In this document: positions 41,838-50,596 of the stretch, one piece after another | How positions within the stretch are numbered: position 1 is the stretch's first letter | How the letters are laid out: each line of letters opens with the position of its first letter | Source of the DNA: Pelotomaculum thermopropionicum SI | GTDB taxonomy: Bacteria; Bacillota; Desulfotomaculia; Desulfotomaculales; Pelotomaculaceae | Length of the DNA stretch: 64,000 nucleotides | NCBI GenBank assembly: GCA_000010565.1 | Contig: AP009389.1 | Coordinates: 124,001-188,000, forward strand | Reading direction: 5' to 3' | Notes under the pieces: model-generated | Told to the model about the DNA's origin: nothing | Seen by the model: only the letters and a program-made list of their open reading frames with translations | Databases searched by the model: none | Position numbers and translations under genes: made by a program

Positions 41838-43682
41838 ATGCTCAAAAGATTGTTCGCAGTGGCGGCAGTCTTTTTTCTTTTGATTGCCGCGCTGCCGGCC
41901 TTCGCCGGCCAGCTTTTCGACGCGCAGACGGCCATTAATGACGCCCTGGATAACTCAGATTACTACCTTGACGTTAGTAAAAACGGCCACCCAATCAACT
42001 ACGTCTCCATCCCGATCCTGTCAAATTACCTGAAGGGCGGCGGTTATTACGGCTGCCTGGTTTACGGGGATCCCCACGGGGATTACAAGGACGGCCAGTA
42101 CCGGTACCTGGGCTATACTCTCGATGGGGAGGACTACACCAACGTGGCCTTCCCGCCCGACGCGTCGCACACCGGGTACTTCGAAGACCAGCAGTGGATT
42201 ATTTGGCCATGGGCAGATAGTGACGTTACCGCAAACTACACCATCGAATTCAACAACAACCTCGACGGCACCAACCGCTACGCCCAGAACATCCGCCAGG
42301 GCATCCTGGTGTACTACACCGACCCGAACAACGCCAACAACTACCAGGTCAAGGGCATCGCCCCAGAAACCCTGGACTTCTGGGACAATATCCACCAGTA
42401 CATTCACGTATTGGCCCCGCCCACAAAGTGGGCCTGGGGCATAGGGCGTATGTTTCGCTACGGCAGCGGCGGCCAAATCAACTACATCACCGTACCGCTC
42501 ATGCCCGACGCATTGATCGAGCCGCCTGCAGAGGACAACCTCAAAGCCGTATCCCTCGACCTGGGAATACCGCCGGGCCAGCTGGCCGAGCCCGGTACGC
42601 AATACAGGGCCAGGGCGGAGTTCCAGAACGAATCCGCCCGCGCCTTAACGGAAGTGCCCGTGGCCGTCCTGCACGGTGACTACCAGGCCACTCTCCACGA
42701 CGAAAAAGGCCAGCCCCTACCCAAGAAGATGGTTGGAGGCAAAGAAGTCCAGGTGGCCGACTTCGGCCCAGGAGAAAGCAGGACGTTCTGGTGCGACTGG
42801 CACCCCTTCAACCAGGCCAGAGACGGCCTCACTGCGATAATCAACCGGGACGAGATAGGCAAAGTGCACCTTGAAACGACATACGAAGACAACATTATCA
42901 CCAAAGAAACCGTGGTGGACTTCAAAGACCTGAGCGTGCAGATCCTCGAATACGCAAAAGAAGCCTACGCCGGCAACCCCGTGACCGTGAAGGCTAAAGT
43001 GATTAACAGCACCGGCAGGATGGTGGTTACGAAACTGGTCTGGAAAGTCAACGGCAGCGTGGTGAAAGAAGTACCCAACTTCGACATAATTTCCGAGTAC
43101 GATGACGCCGTGACCTTCGACATGCCCGGTGCAGCCGCGGAAGTAACCGTCGAAGTCAACCCCGACCGCAACGCCCCGCCCAACGAAGCCAGCTGGGACA
43201 ACAACGCGGACAGTTGCTCAGTAAAACTGCTCAGAGAAAAATTGCCGGACGAAGACAGCCGTCTCAAAGTCAGTATAGACGCCCCGTCTTTCGTCAATTA
43301 CAAAGAAAACTTCACGTTCAGAGTCACCGTGAGCGCTTACGTCCCGCCACCGCCGCCCCTGTCAGACTTCGAGCCTCCGACAGTGAGCGTTACCACAACC
43401 ACGTCAGGCGGCAAGTTAACATGGCTTTACAACTACGTGGATGGCTCAATGGAGAACTATAGCTTTGAAGAACAATTTAATGACAGTTTTACGGCATACG
43501 GTGGCAGGTGGACCACCGAAACGTACACTTACACACAGAGAGGCTGCGGCATAAAAGGCCAGGAGCACGACATTATCATCGAGGCCACGGCAAAGATGGA
43601 AGGAAGGACCGCCAGGGACGTTAAAAAGGTCAGGGTAGCGGCAATGCCGATATTGCCGGTTGGACAACAGCTCACTCAGTAA
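41838..43682 (+). CDS. large secreted protein with CARDB/Ig-like repeats
   Basis: 614 residues with a signal peptide (LFAVAAVFFLLIAALPAFA). The first 240 residues are unrecognised and rich in Tyr and Asn (NNLDGTNRYAQ, DPNNANNYQV). From about 250 two CARDB-like adhesive modules follow (RARAEFQNESARALTEVPVA; VTVKAKVINSTGRMVVTKLV, then WKVNGSVVKEV). No membrane anchor or sorting signal is visible. It is 20 bases behind the stalk-domain gene, with GGGAGG upstream, so it is co-transcribed. Probably part of a surface assembly specific to the element. Confidence 0.75.
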   Translation: MLKRLFAVAAVFFLLIAALPAFAGQLFDAQTAINDALDNSDYYLDVSKNGHPINYVSIPILSNYLKGGGYYGCLVYGDPHGDYKDGQYRYLGYTLDGEDYTNVAFPPDASHTGYFEDQQWIIWPWADSDVTANYTIEFNNNLDGTNRYAQNIRQGILVYYTDPNNANNYQVKGIAPETLDFWDNIHQYIHVLAPPTKWAWGIGRMFRYGSGGQINYITVPLMPDALIEPPAEDNLKAVSLDLGIPPGQLAEPGTQYRARAEFQNESARALTEVPVAVLHGDYQATLHDEKGQPLPKKMVGGKEVQVADFGPGESRTFWCDWHPFNQARDGLTAIINRDEIGKVHLETTYEDNIITKETVVDFKDLSVQILEYAKEAYAGNPVTVKAKVINSTGRMVVTKLVWKVNGSVVKEVPNFDIISEYDDAVTFDMPGAAAEVTVEVNPDRNAPPNEASWDNNADSCSVKLLREKLPDEDSRLKVSIDAPSFVNYKENFTFRVTVSAYVPPPPPLSDFEPPTVSVTTTTSGGKLTWLYNYVDGSMENYSFEEQFNDSFTAYGGRWTTETYTYTQRGCGIKGQEHDIIIEATAKMEGRTARDVKKVRVAAMPILPVGQQLTQ

Positions 43683-43730
43683 TGACCAAAAATATTATTA
43701 TAACTCAAAAACTACAGGAGGGGTATTTGA

Positions 43731-44174
43731 ATGAAAAAAATAATAGCAGCCTTACTCGTTCTCGCCTTTGGTGCATTGTCGCCGTTTTCCGCTTACGCCG
43801 GCGAAGTTCAAGGAGACTATGACTATATTGTGAAAGTGCTATTTGACGACAGCGGCCCAAAAGGCGAAACATATTTCTTACCGCTCCGGGCCACGTGCGA
43901 AAAATACGGCTATAAGGTTGAATGGGACGGCATCAACCAAATGGCTGTTGTGACAAAGGGCACTGCGGAAAAGCTCACCGACGGTAACGGAAATAACATT
44001 GAAGCGGTTATTTTTAGACCGGGGGCCAGCGTCGTAGAAATGGTTGACGAAAGCAAAGCAAAAATAGATGAAGTGCCGGCCGGCCGGGAAGCAATATTGT
44101 CGGAAAGAAACGGCAGGATGTATATCAACGAAATGTTTCTTAAATATTTTGGTTTGAAAGCAGTTGTGAAGTAG
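43731..44174 (+). CDS. secreted stalk-domain protein (small)
   Basis: 147 residues, signal peptide IIAALLVLAFGALSPFSAYA, then a single stalk-like repeat (FLPLRATCEKYGYKVEWDGI, then NQMAVVTKG) and MYINEMFLKYFGL, the closing part of such domains. AGGAGGGG lies before ATG 43731. It is the third gene of the secreted-protein operon, which ends in the palindrome at 44186. Confidence 0.8.
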   Translation: MKKIIAALLVLAFGALSPFSAYAGEVQGDYDYIVKVLFDDSGPKGETYFLPLRATCEKYGYKVEWDGINQMAVVTKGTAEKLTDGNGNNIEAVIFRPGASVVEMVDESKAKIDEVPAGREAILSERNGRMYINEMFLKYFGLKAVVK

Positions 44175-44185
44175 GTGCCCGGAAG

Positions 44186-44213
44186 GTACCCCGCCCGGAT
44201 CCGGGCGGGGTAC
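44186..44213. terminator. 28-bp perfect palindrome
   Basis: GTACCCCGCCCGGA/TCCGGGCGGGGTAC is fully self-complementary. It follows the secreted-protein operon. There is no long T-run, so it may be a transcription stop in both directions or a protein-binding site. Confidence 0.6.
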
Positions 44214-44286
44214 TTGTAGTAAGAACATCTTTTGGGGAGTGGGCAAGAGCCAGTCCAGGGGATATAATGGTTTCGAGGTGGTCACA

Positions 44287-44505
44287 ATGGTAAACTCGAA
44301 GGAAATTGTAAAAGCCTTAATTGACCGGCTGAACGACGTACAAGTGGAGGCTTTGAGAGTAATAATTGAATCAATGATCTGGCCGGAAGTGAAGGTAACA
44401 CCGGAAGAAGCAGAGGCAATAGCCCAGGGCGAGGCTGAGGTAGAGGCCGGCCTGGGAGTAAAGGCCGAGGACGTTTGGAGGGAACTGGGGCTGTCGGACG
44501 ACTGA
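44287..44505 (+). CDS. small acidic protein, antitoxin-like
   Basis: 72 residues from ATG 44287 (GAGGTGG upstream). Helical N-terminus (KALIDRLNDVQVEALRVIIE) and acidic C-terminus with EDVWRELGL. It resembles small antitoxin components, but the following gene is not a recognised toxin. Function is unknown. Confidence 0.6.
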   Translation: MVNSKEIVKALIDRLNDVQVEALRVIIESMIWPEVKVTPEEAEAIAQGEAEVEAGLGVKAEDVWRELGLSDD

Positions 44506-44533
44506 TACAAAGACAACCTGGTAGGAGAGGCTC

Positions 44534-45085
44534 ATGTTGGAAAAATATGTTCTTCCAAAGCGAGTTTACATAAGTCATCATGCAACTGAAATGTATTTAA
44601 GTCGCGTCCTTGGAAAGCCATCAACCACAAGGAATTTTCAGGCAGCTCGACTTTTTTTAAGTCATATGTTAAGTAATCGCGTATGTCGTATTATAGGGTC
44701 ACGTAGGGATGAGGCGGCTTTTCGTCTTAAATTAGCTTTTCGAGGTATTATTTTCGTTTATGAGCCGGAGCGTAATGAGGTATATACGATTTATCCGGAT
44801 AAAAAAAGCAAGGAACGATTTGAAATGTGTGTACGAATACCTGCCGACTTTTCAGTATCAGAGCAGGTAAAGAGAATTTTAGGGAAGGGAACTTGGGATA
44901 AACTTTTTCGATATGAGTGGCCGGTTGTAACGGCAAAAGCGAAACCTAACCGCCCAACGTCTATATTACGTGTAAAGGCGGGTAACTGGCTTGTTGACCT
45001 GGATATGGTTGAAAGAAAAATTTCGGATGCTTCACAATTTGGAGGTCCTCCTAAGGATCATGAGTTAGAGAACGATTTTGATTAA
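44534..45085 (+). CDS. unrecognised protein after the antitoxin-like gene
   Basis: 183 residues, 28 bases downstream of the small acidic gene. ATG 44534 follows GTAGGAGAGG. Parts such as RVYISHHATEMYLSRVLG and FRLKLAFRGIIFVYEPERNE, then VYTIYP, have the H...R...V-TIYP look of RelE/ParE-like toxins, embedded in a larger basic protein. The two genes may form a toxin-antitoxin-like pair. The DNA is more A+T-rich than its left neighbours. Confidence 0.55.
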   Translation: MLEKYVLPKRVYISHHATEMYLSRVLGKPSTTRNFQAARLFLSHMLSNRVCRIIGSRRDEAAFRLKLAFRGIIFVYEPERNEVYTIYPDKKSKERFEMCVRIPADFSVSEQVKRILGKGTWDKLFRYEWPVVTAKAKPNRPTSILRVKAGNWLVDLDMVERKISDASQFGGPPKDHELENDFD

Positions 45086-45156
45086 TATAATCGCATGGGG
45101 GATTACTTGACAATCCAAAAAAACTGTGTTAGCTTGAAATTATGAATTACAATAAA

Positions 45157-45700
45157 TGGGTAAAGTCGAACTGTCCGAGACAGCCATCGGCTTTCCCAGG
45201 GAGGCGGGTCACCACGTAAAACCAGGTTTTACGTGGCCTTCCGGCGGAAAGACGGCAAACCAGGTTTGCCGTAAGCCGCCGCATCGCCTGGATGTGGAGA
45301 ACTGTAAAAGACCAGGTCTTTTGCAGCAATTCAAGAATCCAGGCGGGACCACAGTACCGGCATGTGACCTCGGCCGGGTGCTGAAGGAAATCTTCCTTTC
45401 GGAAAGAAAGGGAGTACGCCCCCAGCGTTTTAAAGGCACTGGGGTGGCAGCGTAAAGGGTTTATGAGGCCCGACCGCTGCGCTGCCGGGAGAAAGGAAGG
45501 CCTCCAACCACCGCGCAGGGCATTTGGGGTTTTCGCCGCCGCGGTGCTGAGAGCAAGGAGAAACCCAACCACCGGAGCAGGTGTGCAGCCCGCACCACCG
45601 GTGCTGATGGGGCGCCAGCGCAGGGCGGAAGGTACCGGGGTTGATCCCGGAAGCGCTTCGGTACCGGATATAACGACCGGGAGGATAACGAAGGAAGATT
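45157..45700 (+). ncRNA. candidate large structured RNA (about 540 nt)
   Basis: No convincing gene in 45086-45841. Three consecutive hairpins share the apical sequence CCAGG: CCACGTAAAA-CCAGG-TTTTACGTGG (45212-45236), ACGGCAAA-CCAGG-TTTGCCGT (45252-45272, closed by GGCGG/CCGCC) and CTGTAAAAGA-CCAGG-TCTTTTGCAG (45302-45326). Further stems include CTTTCGGAAAG and GGTACCG...CGGTACC near the end. The unpaired CCTGG at 45291-45295 could pair with the CCAGG loops. Size and richness recall ornate phage RNAs (ROOL/GOLLD class), but identity is not shown. Strand is assumed from the flanking genes. Confidence 0.55.
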
Positions 45701-45841
45701 AAAGAATTTTGAAAGCAATTATGACGTTGGAAGCATAGCACTCGTCTGATGAGTGCTTTTTGTGCTTGTCGAGGCCCTCCGGGCAAAAGTCCGGAGGGTA
45801 CCCTCCGGACGCAAATTTCTAAGGAAAGGAGCGTGCGGAGG

Positions 45842-46192
45842 TTGTACGACGGGAAAGAGCGATGGAAAGCAGAAATGCGGTGGATACGCCGCGCACAAGA
45901 GAAGATAGCATTTTCCAGGCATTTTTTGCGAAGGCTAAAAGCAAGGCGGATCAAGATGGGCGATATCGAGTCGGTTGTGAAAGCCGGAGAAATAATCCAG
46001 GGCCATGCGCCGGGAGCTTATGAGAGGAACCAGGACCCGGTAAGAGTAATTATTGGACCAGGTGCGGACGGGAGAACATTGCATCTTGTGGTAGCCTTAA
46101 AAAAGAAGTCGATAAAACTGGTAACAGCCTATTATCCCGACCCAGAAATATGGGAAGAAGACCTGAGGACCTTAAAGCGCAGGAAGAGGTAA
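45842..46192 (+). CDS. DUF4258 family protein (toxin-like)
   Basis: About 116 residues from TTG 45842 (AAGGAG upstream; ATG 45875 is an alternative). The core FSRHFLRRLKARRIKMGDIE, SVVKAGEIIQGH, DPVRVIIGPG, LHLVVALKKKSIKLVTAYYP is the DUF4258 pattern (HA-R...R-I---D---V...G.I), related to RelE/ParE-like toxin folds. The next gene encodes a YgiT-type zinc-finger antitoxin-like protein, a frequent pairing. Confidence 0.75.
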   Translation: MYDGKERWKAEMRWIRRAQEKIAFSRHFLRRLKARRIKMGDIESVVKAGEIIQGHAPGAYERNQDPVRVIIGPGADGRTLHLVVALKKKSIKLVTAYYPDPEIWEEDLRTLKRRKR

Positions 46193-46213
46193 AAATAAAA
46201 AGGGAGGAATCCC

Positions 46214-46459
46214 ATGGAACGCTACTTCGAGTGCGTCGAATGCGGATACGAAAAAGCGGAATTAAATTTAAACGAACACCTTGAGCAGAAGGAAGGAAAG
46301 CAGATATGCATTACCGGGGTACCGCGTTATCTGTGCCCCAGGTGTGGAGAGACAACACATCTTCTGAAAGTAGAGCTGGAAGTCGAAAGGATAATTGACA
46401 GGTGTCTGAAAAATGGGAGTGGTACTGTTTGTACCGTAAGCTTCAAGGAAAATAACTAA
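46214..46459 (+). CDS. YgiT/MqsA-like zinc-finger protein (antitoxin-like)
   Basis: 81 residues. CVECGYEKAEL at the start and VPRYLCPRCGETTHL in the middle form the paired zinc-binding cysteines of YgiT-type domains. The C-terminal DNA-binding HTH of full MqsA is absent, as in many short YgiT proteins that accompany DUF4258 toxins. AGGGAGG lies before ATG 46214; spacing to the DUF4258 gene is 21 bases, so one operon. Confidence 0.78.
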   Translation: MERYFECVECGYEKAELNLNEHLEQKEGKQICITGVPRYLCPRCGETTHLLKVELEVERIIDRCLKNGSGTVCTVSFKENN

Positions 46460-46520
46460 GACAGCGGCAGTTTGAATGATAAAGCCATAGTCTAAAAGGA
46501 AAGAAAGAAAAAGAATTAAG

Positions 46521-46572
46521 AAAGCACCGAAAGGACTCTTGAAATCGTCAGGAGAGTACCGAGGTGCTTTTT
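46521..46572 (+). terminator. stem-loop with T-run after the DUF4258/YgiT pair
   Basis: AAGCACC ... GGTGCTT outer stem with an inner GGACTCT/GGAGAGT(A)CC-like stem, followed by TTTTTA. Confidence 0.55.
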
Positions 46573-46621
46573 ACGTTTTCGAGGAAAGTTTAATAAAAAA
46601 ATCAAGGAGGAAAGAAAAATG

Positions 46622-46765
46622 ATGAACAAGGTAATCCTGATCGGGAGGCTCACGCGAGATCCAGAACTCAGGTACACGCCGAAAGGCACGCCGGTGGGAA
46701 AATTCATGCTGGCAGTGTACGAGGCGATCAAAAAAGGGCAGATCCATGGGGAAGTGGTGGCTTAG
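46622..46765 (+). pseudogene. ssb: ssb 5' fragment
   Basis: ATG 46622 follows AAGGAGG at good spacing. [20 protein letters not shown] and the next residues ([11 protein letters not shown]) are the start of single-strand DNA-binding protein. The OB fold then breaks off after about 34 residues; a foreign tail [13 protein letters not shown] leads to TAG. The rest of ssb is replaced by the structured region that follows. Confidence 0.8.
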
Positions 46766-46769
46766 TGGT

Positions 46770-47700
46770 CAGTCAGTTTGAGCAGGCGCCCGATGGGCGG
46801 CCTGCTTCCGGGCCGCCCGGGCACCCCGCCGGCTAACCAATAGCCGCGGAGCTAAAAACGAACGAAAGCCTTATACCAAACAACCGCCGTGGCCAAGGCG
46901 TTAAAAGTGGCCACGATCTACCTTCTTCCGGGTAGTTCGGCACCCTTAAACTTCTCTTCTAAATGACCGTTACCCCCCGGCTGCATTAGCAGCCGCGCGC
47001 GTGGTTGGTCAACGTTGATGACCCGTTGCTGGAGGGTGTCCCGGCACGGCGAGAGCGCATTTTACCGTATTCATTCGCAAATACGGGACCGGATGTGTTG
47101 CCCAAAAAGGCAATTTTACCCCGAAACGGCTGAAGGCAATTCCCGCCAGAGGCCAAATCGGGCCAAAATTGTTTACCCGCTAAAGCTCGCCGGGGCGCCG
47201 CGTACGAGGTAAGTATACGGGGACCGGGCGGGTAGAATGCCGCAGGTGCAGTACCCGGATCACGGGGTAATAGTGAGACGCTAAAATGTAGCGGGCTTGG
47301 AGGGACCGGGAAGGAAGGACAAATACATATCCTGCTGAGCTAACGGTGGGAAAAACGCCGACAGGCGCACACTTCGCGCAGCGGCCGGGGCAACGGAGCC
47401 GAGCGCCGGCGAAGGGAGCCTGGTAAGGCGAACCGTAGCTGGAAGGGCGCGGCCCCGCGAGAACGCGGCGCGCACCGCCAGCGGCGGCAATGCGGAGCTC
47501 TCTGGAGCGGAGCCGCCCCGTAAGGGGCGCCGGAGGCTTTAGCCGACGTTTATTCGTGAAGCGTAGCGGAGCGAATAAACGTCGGCCTTCAGGCCGACGC
47601 AACAGAGCGAAAAGCTCTGCATTGCTATTGCCTTTTTCAGGCCCGGCAGGGCTGAAATAAAAAAGATCGGAGGGAAATCAAAGATATTGCAATGCCCGGG
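46770..47700 (+). ncRNA. candidate giant structured RNA (about 930 nt)
   Basis: No gene is credible in 46766-47745. Many stems are visible: GCAGGC-GCCC...GGGC-G-GCCTGC (near 46787), CGGCTGC-ATTA-GCAGCCG (near 46979), CCGTATT...AATACGG, CGCCCC-GTAA-GGGGCG (GNRA-type loop), CCGCG-AGAA-CGCGG, and a perfect 14-bp stem CCGACGTTTATTCG...CGAATAAACGTCGG (47540-47584). Its 3' arm can alternatively pair with the next CCGACG through CGTCGGCC-TTCA-GGCCGACG. A GAGC-GAAA-GCTC hairpin follows. It ends about 45 bases before the tyrosine recombinase gene. Size and position resemble GOLLD-like RNAs, but this is not established. Confidence 0.55.
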
Positions 47701-47745
47701 CTCAGTGGCTTTATTTCTGAGAAAGGGGGGTAAAAATTTTAAAAT

Positions 47746-48933
47746 ATGGGGCGAGGCAGCAGGTCAAAAACAATTTACATGCAAGTTAAAACCCTGGTGA
47801 ATCGGGCGCGGAGGTATGGGATGTCAAAAAAGGATGATCCGTTGGAGATCCGGAATGTATCCATATACCATGCCAACACGTATGAGAAAGTAAGGACTGT
47901 GGGCATGTCATTTGCAAAGTGGTTATCAGAAAAAAGAAATACACCTGTTTTCAGGATGGTAACGGTGAGTGCAGAAGATATAAACAATTATGTTGAAAAG
48001 CGTCTCGACCAATACAAAAGAGGAGAAATCACTGCAGCAACGCTCCAGACGGATATATCTTGTCTTAAAAAAATAGAAAATTTGGTTAATCACTACTATG
48101 GTAAAGTGGATTGGGACATTCCAACGGAAAGAAGTGCGCGTCGTGAGAAATGGGGGTTGCCGAAACGGGAGCGCGACAAGACTACAGTCCAGAGGGGGCC
48201 GGCCTATACGAAAAAACAGGCTGACAGGATTGTAATGGAAGTAGAGAAGCGATATGGGCGGCTGGCCGCGGACGCGCTGCGGTTCTGCCGTGCAACGGGC
48301 TGCAGGCTGGAATCCCTCGTGGACATGAAAGAAAAAGGTGTACGTATTGAGCGCATTAATATCGAAGCGGGAACTGTATCGCTTTTAGAAAAGGGCGGCA
48401 AGTGGAGGACGGTAAAATATGATCAGCGGTATGACAATTTTATGCGCGAATTGAAATCCAGGGCGGAATCTTCAGGTAGAAAGGGGCCACTTTTCGCATG
48501 TTTTGGGACTGGAGAAATGTCCGGAGATCCGGATTACAGCCAGTTAACTAACGATCAGTTAAGGACAATAAAAAAAAGTGCGGCGCGCCGGCTCGAAGCC
48601 ATGGTCAAAGAAATCGCCGCAGAAAACGGTTTTCACGGGCGGGGGATCCACGGGTTCAGGAAAGAATTTGCCGTCAGGAGGCACTCCGAATATATACAGG
48701 AAATAAAGGAACTGGTAAGGGCTGGGGACTGGAAAGGTCTGAGTGAAAGGTTTAAAGTAAGTGAACAGAAAGCCAGGGACATGGTGGCCAGCTGGATAAA
48801 GGCCGGGGAAGACAAAAAAGAGCGCCGGCGCGTGTCCAGGGCCATGGACAATGCAGCTAGGCTCAGGCTGAGCAAGGACCTGGGGCACAACCGGCTGGAC
48901 GTGACTTTTGCATACGTACCCAGGAAAAAATAA
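47746..48933 (+). CDS. tyrosine recombinase (divergent phage-integrase family)
   Basis: 395 residues. A core-binding N-terminal domain (TYEKVRTVGMSFAKWLSEKR and so on) is followed by a catalytic domain: FCRATGCRLESLVDM (first Arg), GTVSLLEKGGKWRTVKY (Lys), FHGRGIHGFRKEFAVRRH (HxxR), and LGHNRLDVTFAYVPRKK (H and the nucleophile Tyr at the end). An extra helical insertion of about 70 residues sits between HxxR and LGH. The active-site set R-K-H-R-H-Y appears complete. It follows the large structured region and precedes an excisionase-like gene. Confidence 0.82.
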   Translation: MGRGSRSKTIYMQVKTLVNRARRYGMSKKDDPLEIRNVSIYHANTYEKVRTVGMSFAKWLSEKRNTPVFRMVTVSAEDINNYVEKRLDQYKRGEITAATLQTDISCLKKIENLVNHYYGKVDWDIPTERSARREKWGLPKRERDKTTVQRGPAYTKKQADRIVMEVEKRYGRLAADALRFCRATGCRLESLVDMKEKGVRIERINIEAGTVSLLEKGGKWRTVKYDQRYDNFMRELKSRAESSGRKGPLFACFGTGEMSGDPDYSQLTNDQLRTIKKSAARRLEAMVKEIAAENGFHGRGIHGFRKEFAVRRHSEYIQEIKELVRAGDWKGLSERFKVSEQKARDMVASWIKAGEDKKERRRVSRAMDNAARLRLSKDLGHNRLDVTFAYVPRKK

Positions 48934-48955
48934 TTATTTCGGTGTGATGCAATAG

Positions 48956-49075
48956 GTGAATGACGACCTGGCCGGATCCGGTACCTTCATCAACCGCAGC
49001 CCGGAGGTGGACAGTTTCACGGTGATAGGTCAACCAATAAATATAAGAGTTAACATGCTTGACCAGGACGGCTAG
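48956..49075 (+). pseudogene. short surface-protein-like fragment
   Basis: 39 codons (VNDDLAGSGTFINRSPEVDS, then FTVIGQPINIRVNMLDQDG) and a stop. The composition is like secreted Ig-like repeat proteins such as the one at 63.1 kb. Between 49076 and 49368 I see no gene, only an A+T-rich stretch with a CCCC...GGGG hairpin near 49115-49135. Confidence 0.35.
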
Positions 49076-49368
49076 GCCCCGGCTGTGCATTGGAGCAAGT
49101 AGCAGGTAAAGGTAAACCCCTGCGGAAGCTGCGCGGGGGATATTTTACATATTAACAGAAAAGACCTACGGTAATATGTCAAGACCCTAAGGCCAAAAAT
49201 TTCAAGTAATTTTTCTAAGAAAGGGCAACAAAAACCCACCCTGTTTCCATTATAGCATGGAAACAAGTAACAATAATGGGAATTGGATTAAAATGCGTTA
49301 AGCTGAATCACTCCTTTTACCGTTCAAAGTAAGATCCTAAAATATATGATACGAGGAGGAAAACTAAA

Positions 49369-49626
49369 GTGAGAGATATTAAGGAATTTTTAAGTGTTTC
49401 ACAGGTTGCAATAAAATTAAATGTGTCAAAAGTAACTGTTTATAAAATGATAAAAGACGGTGTTCTTCCTGCCTATCGTATAAGTGGGCAAAAAATGCTT
49501 CGTATAAAGTATTTAGATATTATAAACTTACTTGAAAACACTCAAGTTAAGAATAATCCAAAATATCTCCCCATGATAAAAACATGTCGTAATGATAACC
49601 ACCAACAAGTGAACGACAACAAATAG
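49369..49626 (+). CDS. excisionase-like MerR/HTH_17 DNA-binding protein
   Basis: 85 residues from GTG 49369 (AGGAGG 9 bases upstream). EFLSVSQVAIKLNVSKVTVY, KMIKDGVLPAYRI and KMLRIKYLDIINLLE are the HTH_17/excisionase signature. Excisionases bend att DNA and direct a tyrosine recombinase toward excision; the integrase at 47746 is a plausible partner. Its 3' end overlaps the convergent XRE gene by 80 bases. A+T-rich compared with neighbours. Confidence 0.82.
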   Translation: MRDIKEFLSVSQVAIKLNVSKVTVYKMIKDGVLPAYRISGQKMLRIKYLDIINLLENTQVKNNPKYLPMIKTCRNDNHQQVNDNK

Positions 49627-50515
49627 ATACCTTTCCGAAACGAGTATCAAGTACAAATATATCCCGGAAAGGAGGTGTGTTACGCCAATCTAAAACACAA
49701 TATACCTCTGGTTCTAATAATATATTTATTGAATTATCGTTTATTCTACCGCGTATATCCTCAACGGTTTTGTTATAGTAATCCCAAGCTTTTTGTTCAT
49801 GGTCACTAGTGTCTTTTATAAAAAATGAAAAACTTATTTTTTCAAGCAATAGATAAAATAATAAAGACACAAACCTATCTTCATAAAAAGCCCTACCAAT
49901 AAAATCATTATTGCCTTCTTTGGATTCAAGATATCCAATAATGCTTTTGTCTTCTTTTGGGGTAAAAATAATGTCATCATATTTGTATATGTTTTTGCGT
50001 CTCTTTGTTCTTTTTTTACCCCATTGACTATTAAAGGTTTCTTTGAGAAAAAAAGAAGTAAAAATATTATTAATACTTCCCACTGCAACAATATTCTTAT
50101 CTTTTGAATCGGTGTAAAACATTAACAAATCTCTCAAAATGTAAAATAAGCCACCGTAACTTGCCCCATAATTGCCTATAGTTTGAACTAAACTGAATTC
50201 TAAAAAGGATAATATGGAGTGGTAAAAACAATCTTGAAATAGATTGGTTTCAATCGACTTACTGTCTAATAGCTTTTTTATATATTTCTTTAATAGAGGA
50301 GTTTTAATATTCTTTAAATTATCTAAAAAAAATTCTTCAAATGCGATACCAAGAGGATTATTTTTTACCTGCATAAATGGGTTGGAACAAGTTTTAAATT
50401 CTTCAAAATTATATAAAAAAGCTGCGGATACACCTATTTTTTCGGCGGCTTCACGCAAGGTTAATCCAGATTCTTCTCTGACCAACTTTAAACATAAGCC
50501 AATAGGAATCACCAA
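49547..50515 (-). CDS. XRE-domain protein with unknown C-terminal domain
   Basis: 322 residues starting TTG 50515 or GTG 50512, after AAGGGTGG. Residues 5-35 are an XRE helix-turn-helix (GLTLREAAEKIGVSAAFLYN). The remaining 270 residues are unrecognised, aromatic and Lys-rich. The strongly A+T-rich DNA suggests a recent foreign origin. A perfect operator-like dyad overlaps the divergent promoter at 50557-50596, so it is probably a repressor of that promoter. Confidence 0.72.
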   Translation of the reverse strand: MVIPIGLCLKLVREESGLTLREAAEKIGVSAAFLYNFEEFKTCSNPFMQVKNNPLGIAFEEFFLDNLKNIKTPLLKKYIKKLLDSKSIETNLFQDCFYHSILSFLEFSLVQTIGNYGASYGGLFYILRDLLMFYTDSKDKNIVAVGSINNIFTSFFLKETFNSQWGKKRTKRRKNIYKYDDIIFTPKEDKSIIGYLESKEGNNDFIGRAFYEDRFVSLLFYLLLEKISFSFFIKDTSDHEQKAWDYYNKTVEDIRGRINDNSINILLEPEVYCVLDWRNTPPFRDIFVLDTRFGKVSICCRSLVGGYHYDMFLSWGDILDYS

Positions 50516-50556
50516 AAAATTCCACCCTTAAATATTTTTTGTTTTGTAAAAATGTA

Positions 50557-50596
50557 TTGACTTTTAGGTGTTTTTGTTTTTATAATGAAAAACAAA
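50557..50596 (+). promoter_or_regulatory. sigma-A promoter with overlapping operator
   Basis: TTGACT (50557-50562), 18-base spacer, TATAAT (50581-50586). The inverted repeat TTTGTTTTT-ATAATG-AAAAACAAA (50573-50596) covers the -10 box. It faces away from the XRE-domain gene. Confidence 0.75.

Noticed and set aside
45156-45455. 99-codon ORF in the 45.2-kb region
   Set aside because: No ribosome site and no family; the DNA is dominated by perfect stems with a shared loop, which better fits structured RNA.
46766-46860. tRNA inside the structured region, suggested by TGGCTTAGTGGTCAGTC
   Set aside because: No T-arm (GGTTCRA) or acceptor stem could be paired.
47180-47602. 140-codon minus-strand ORF in the 47-kb structured region
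   Set aside because: Arg/Pro-rich low-complexity translation of a stem-rich sequence; no ribosome site or domain.
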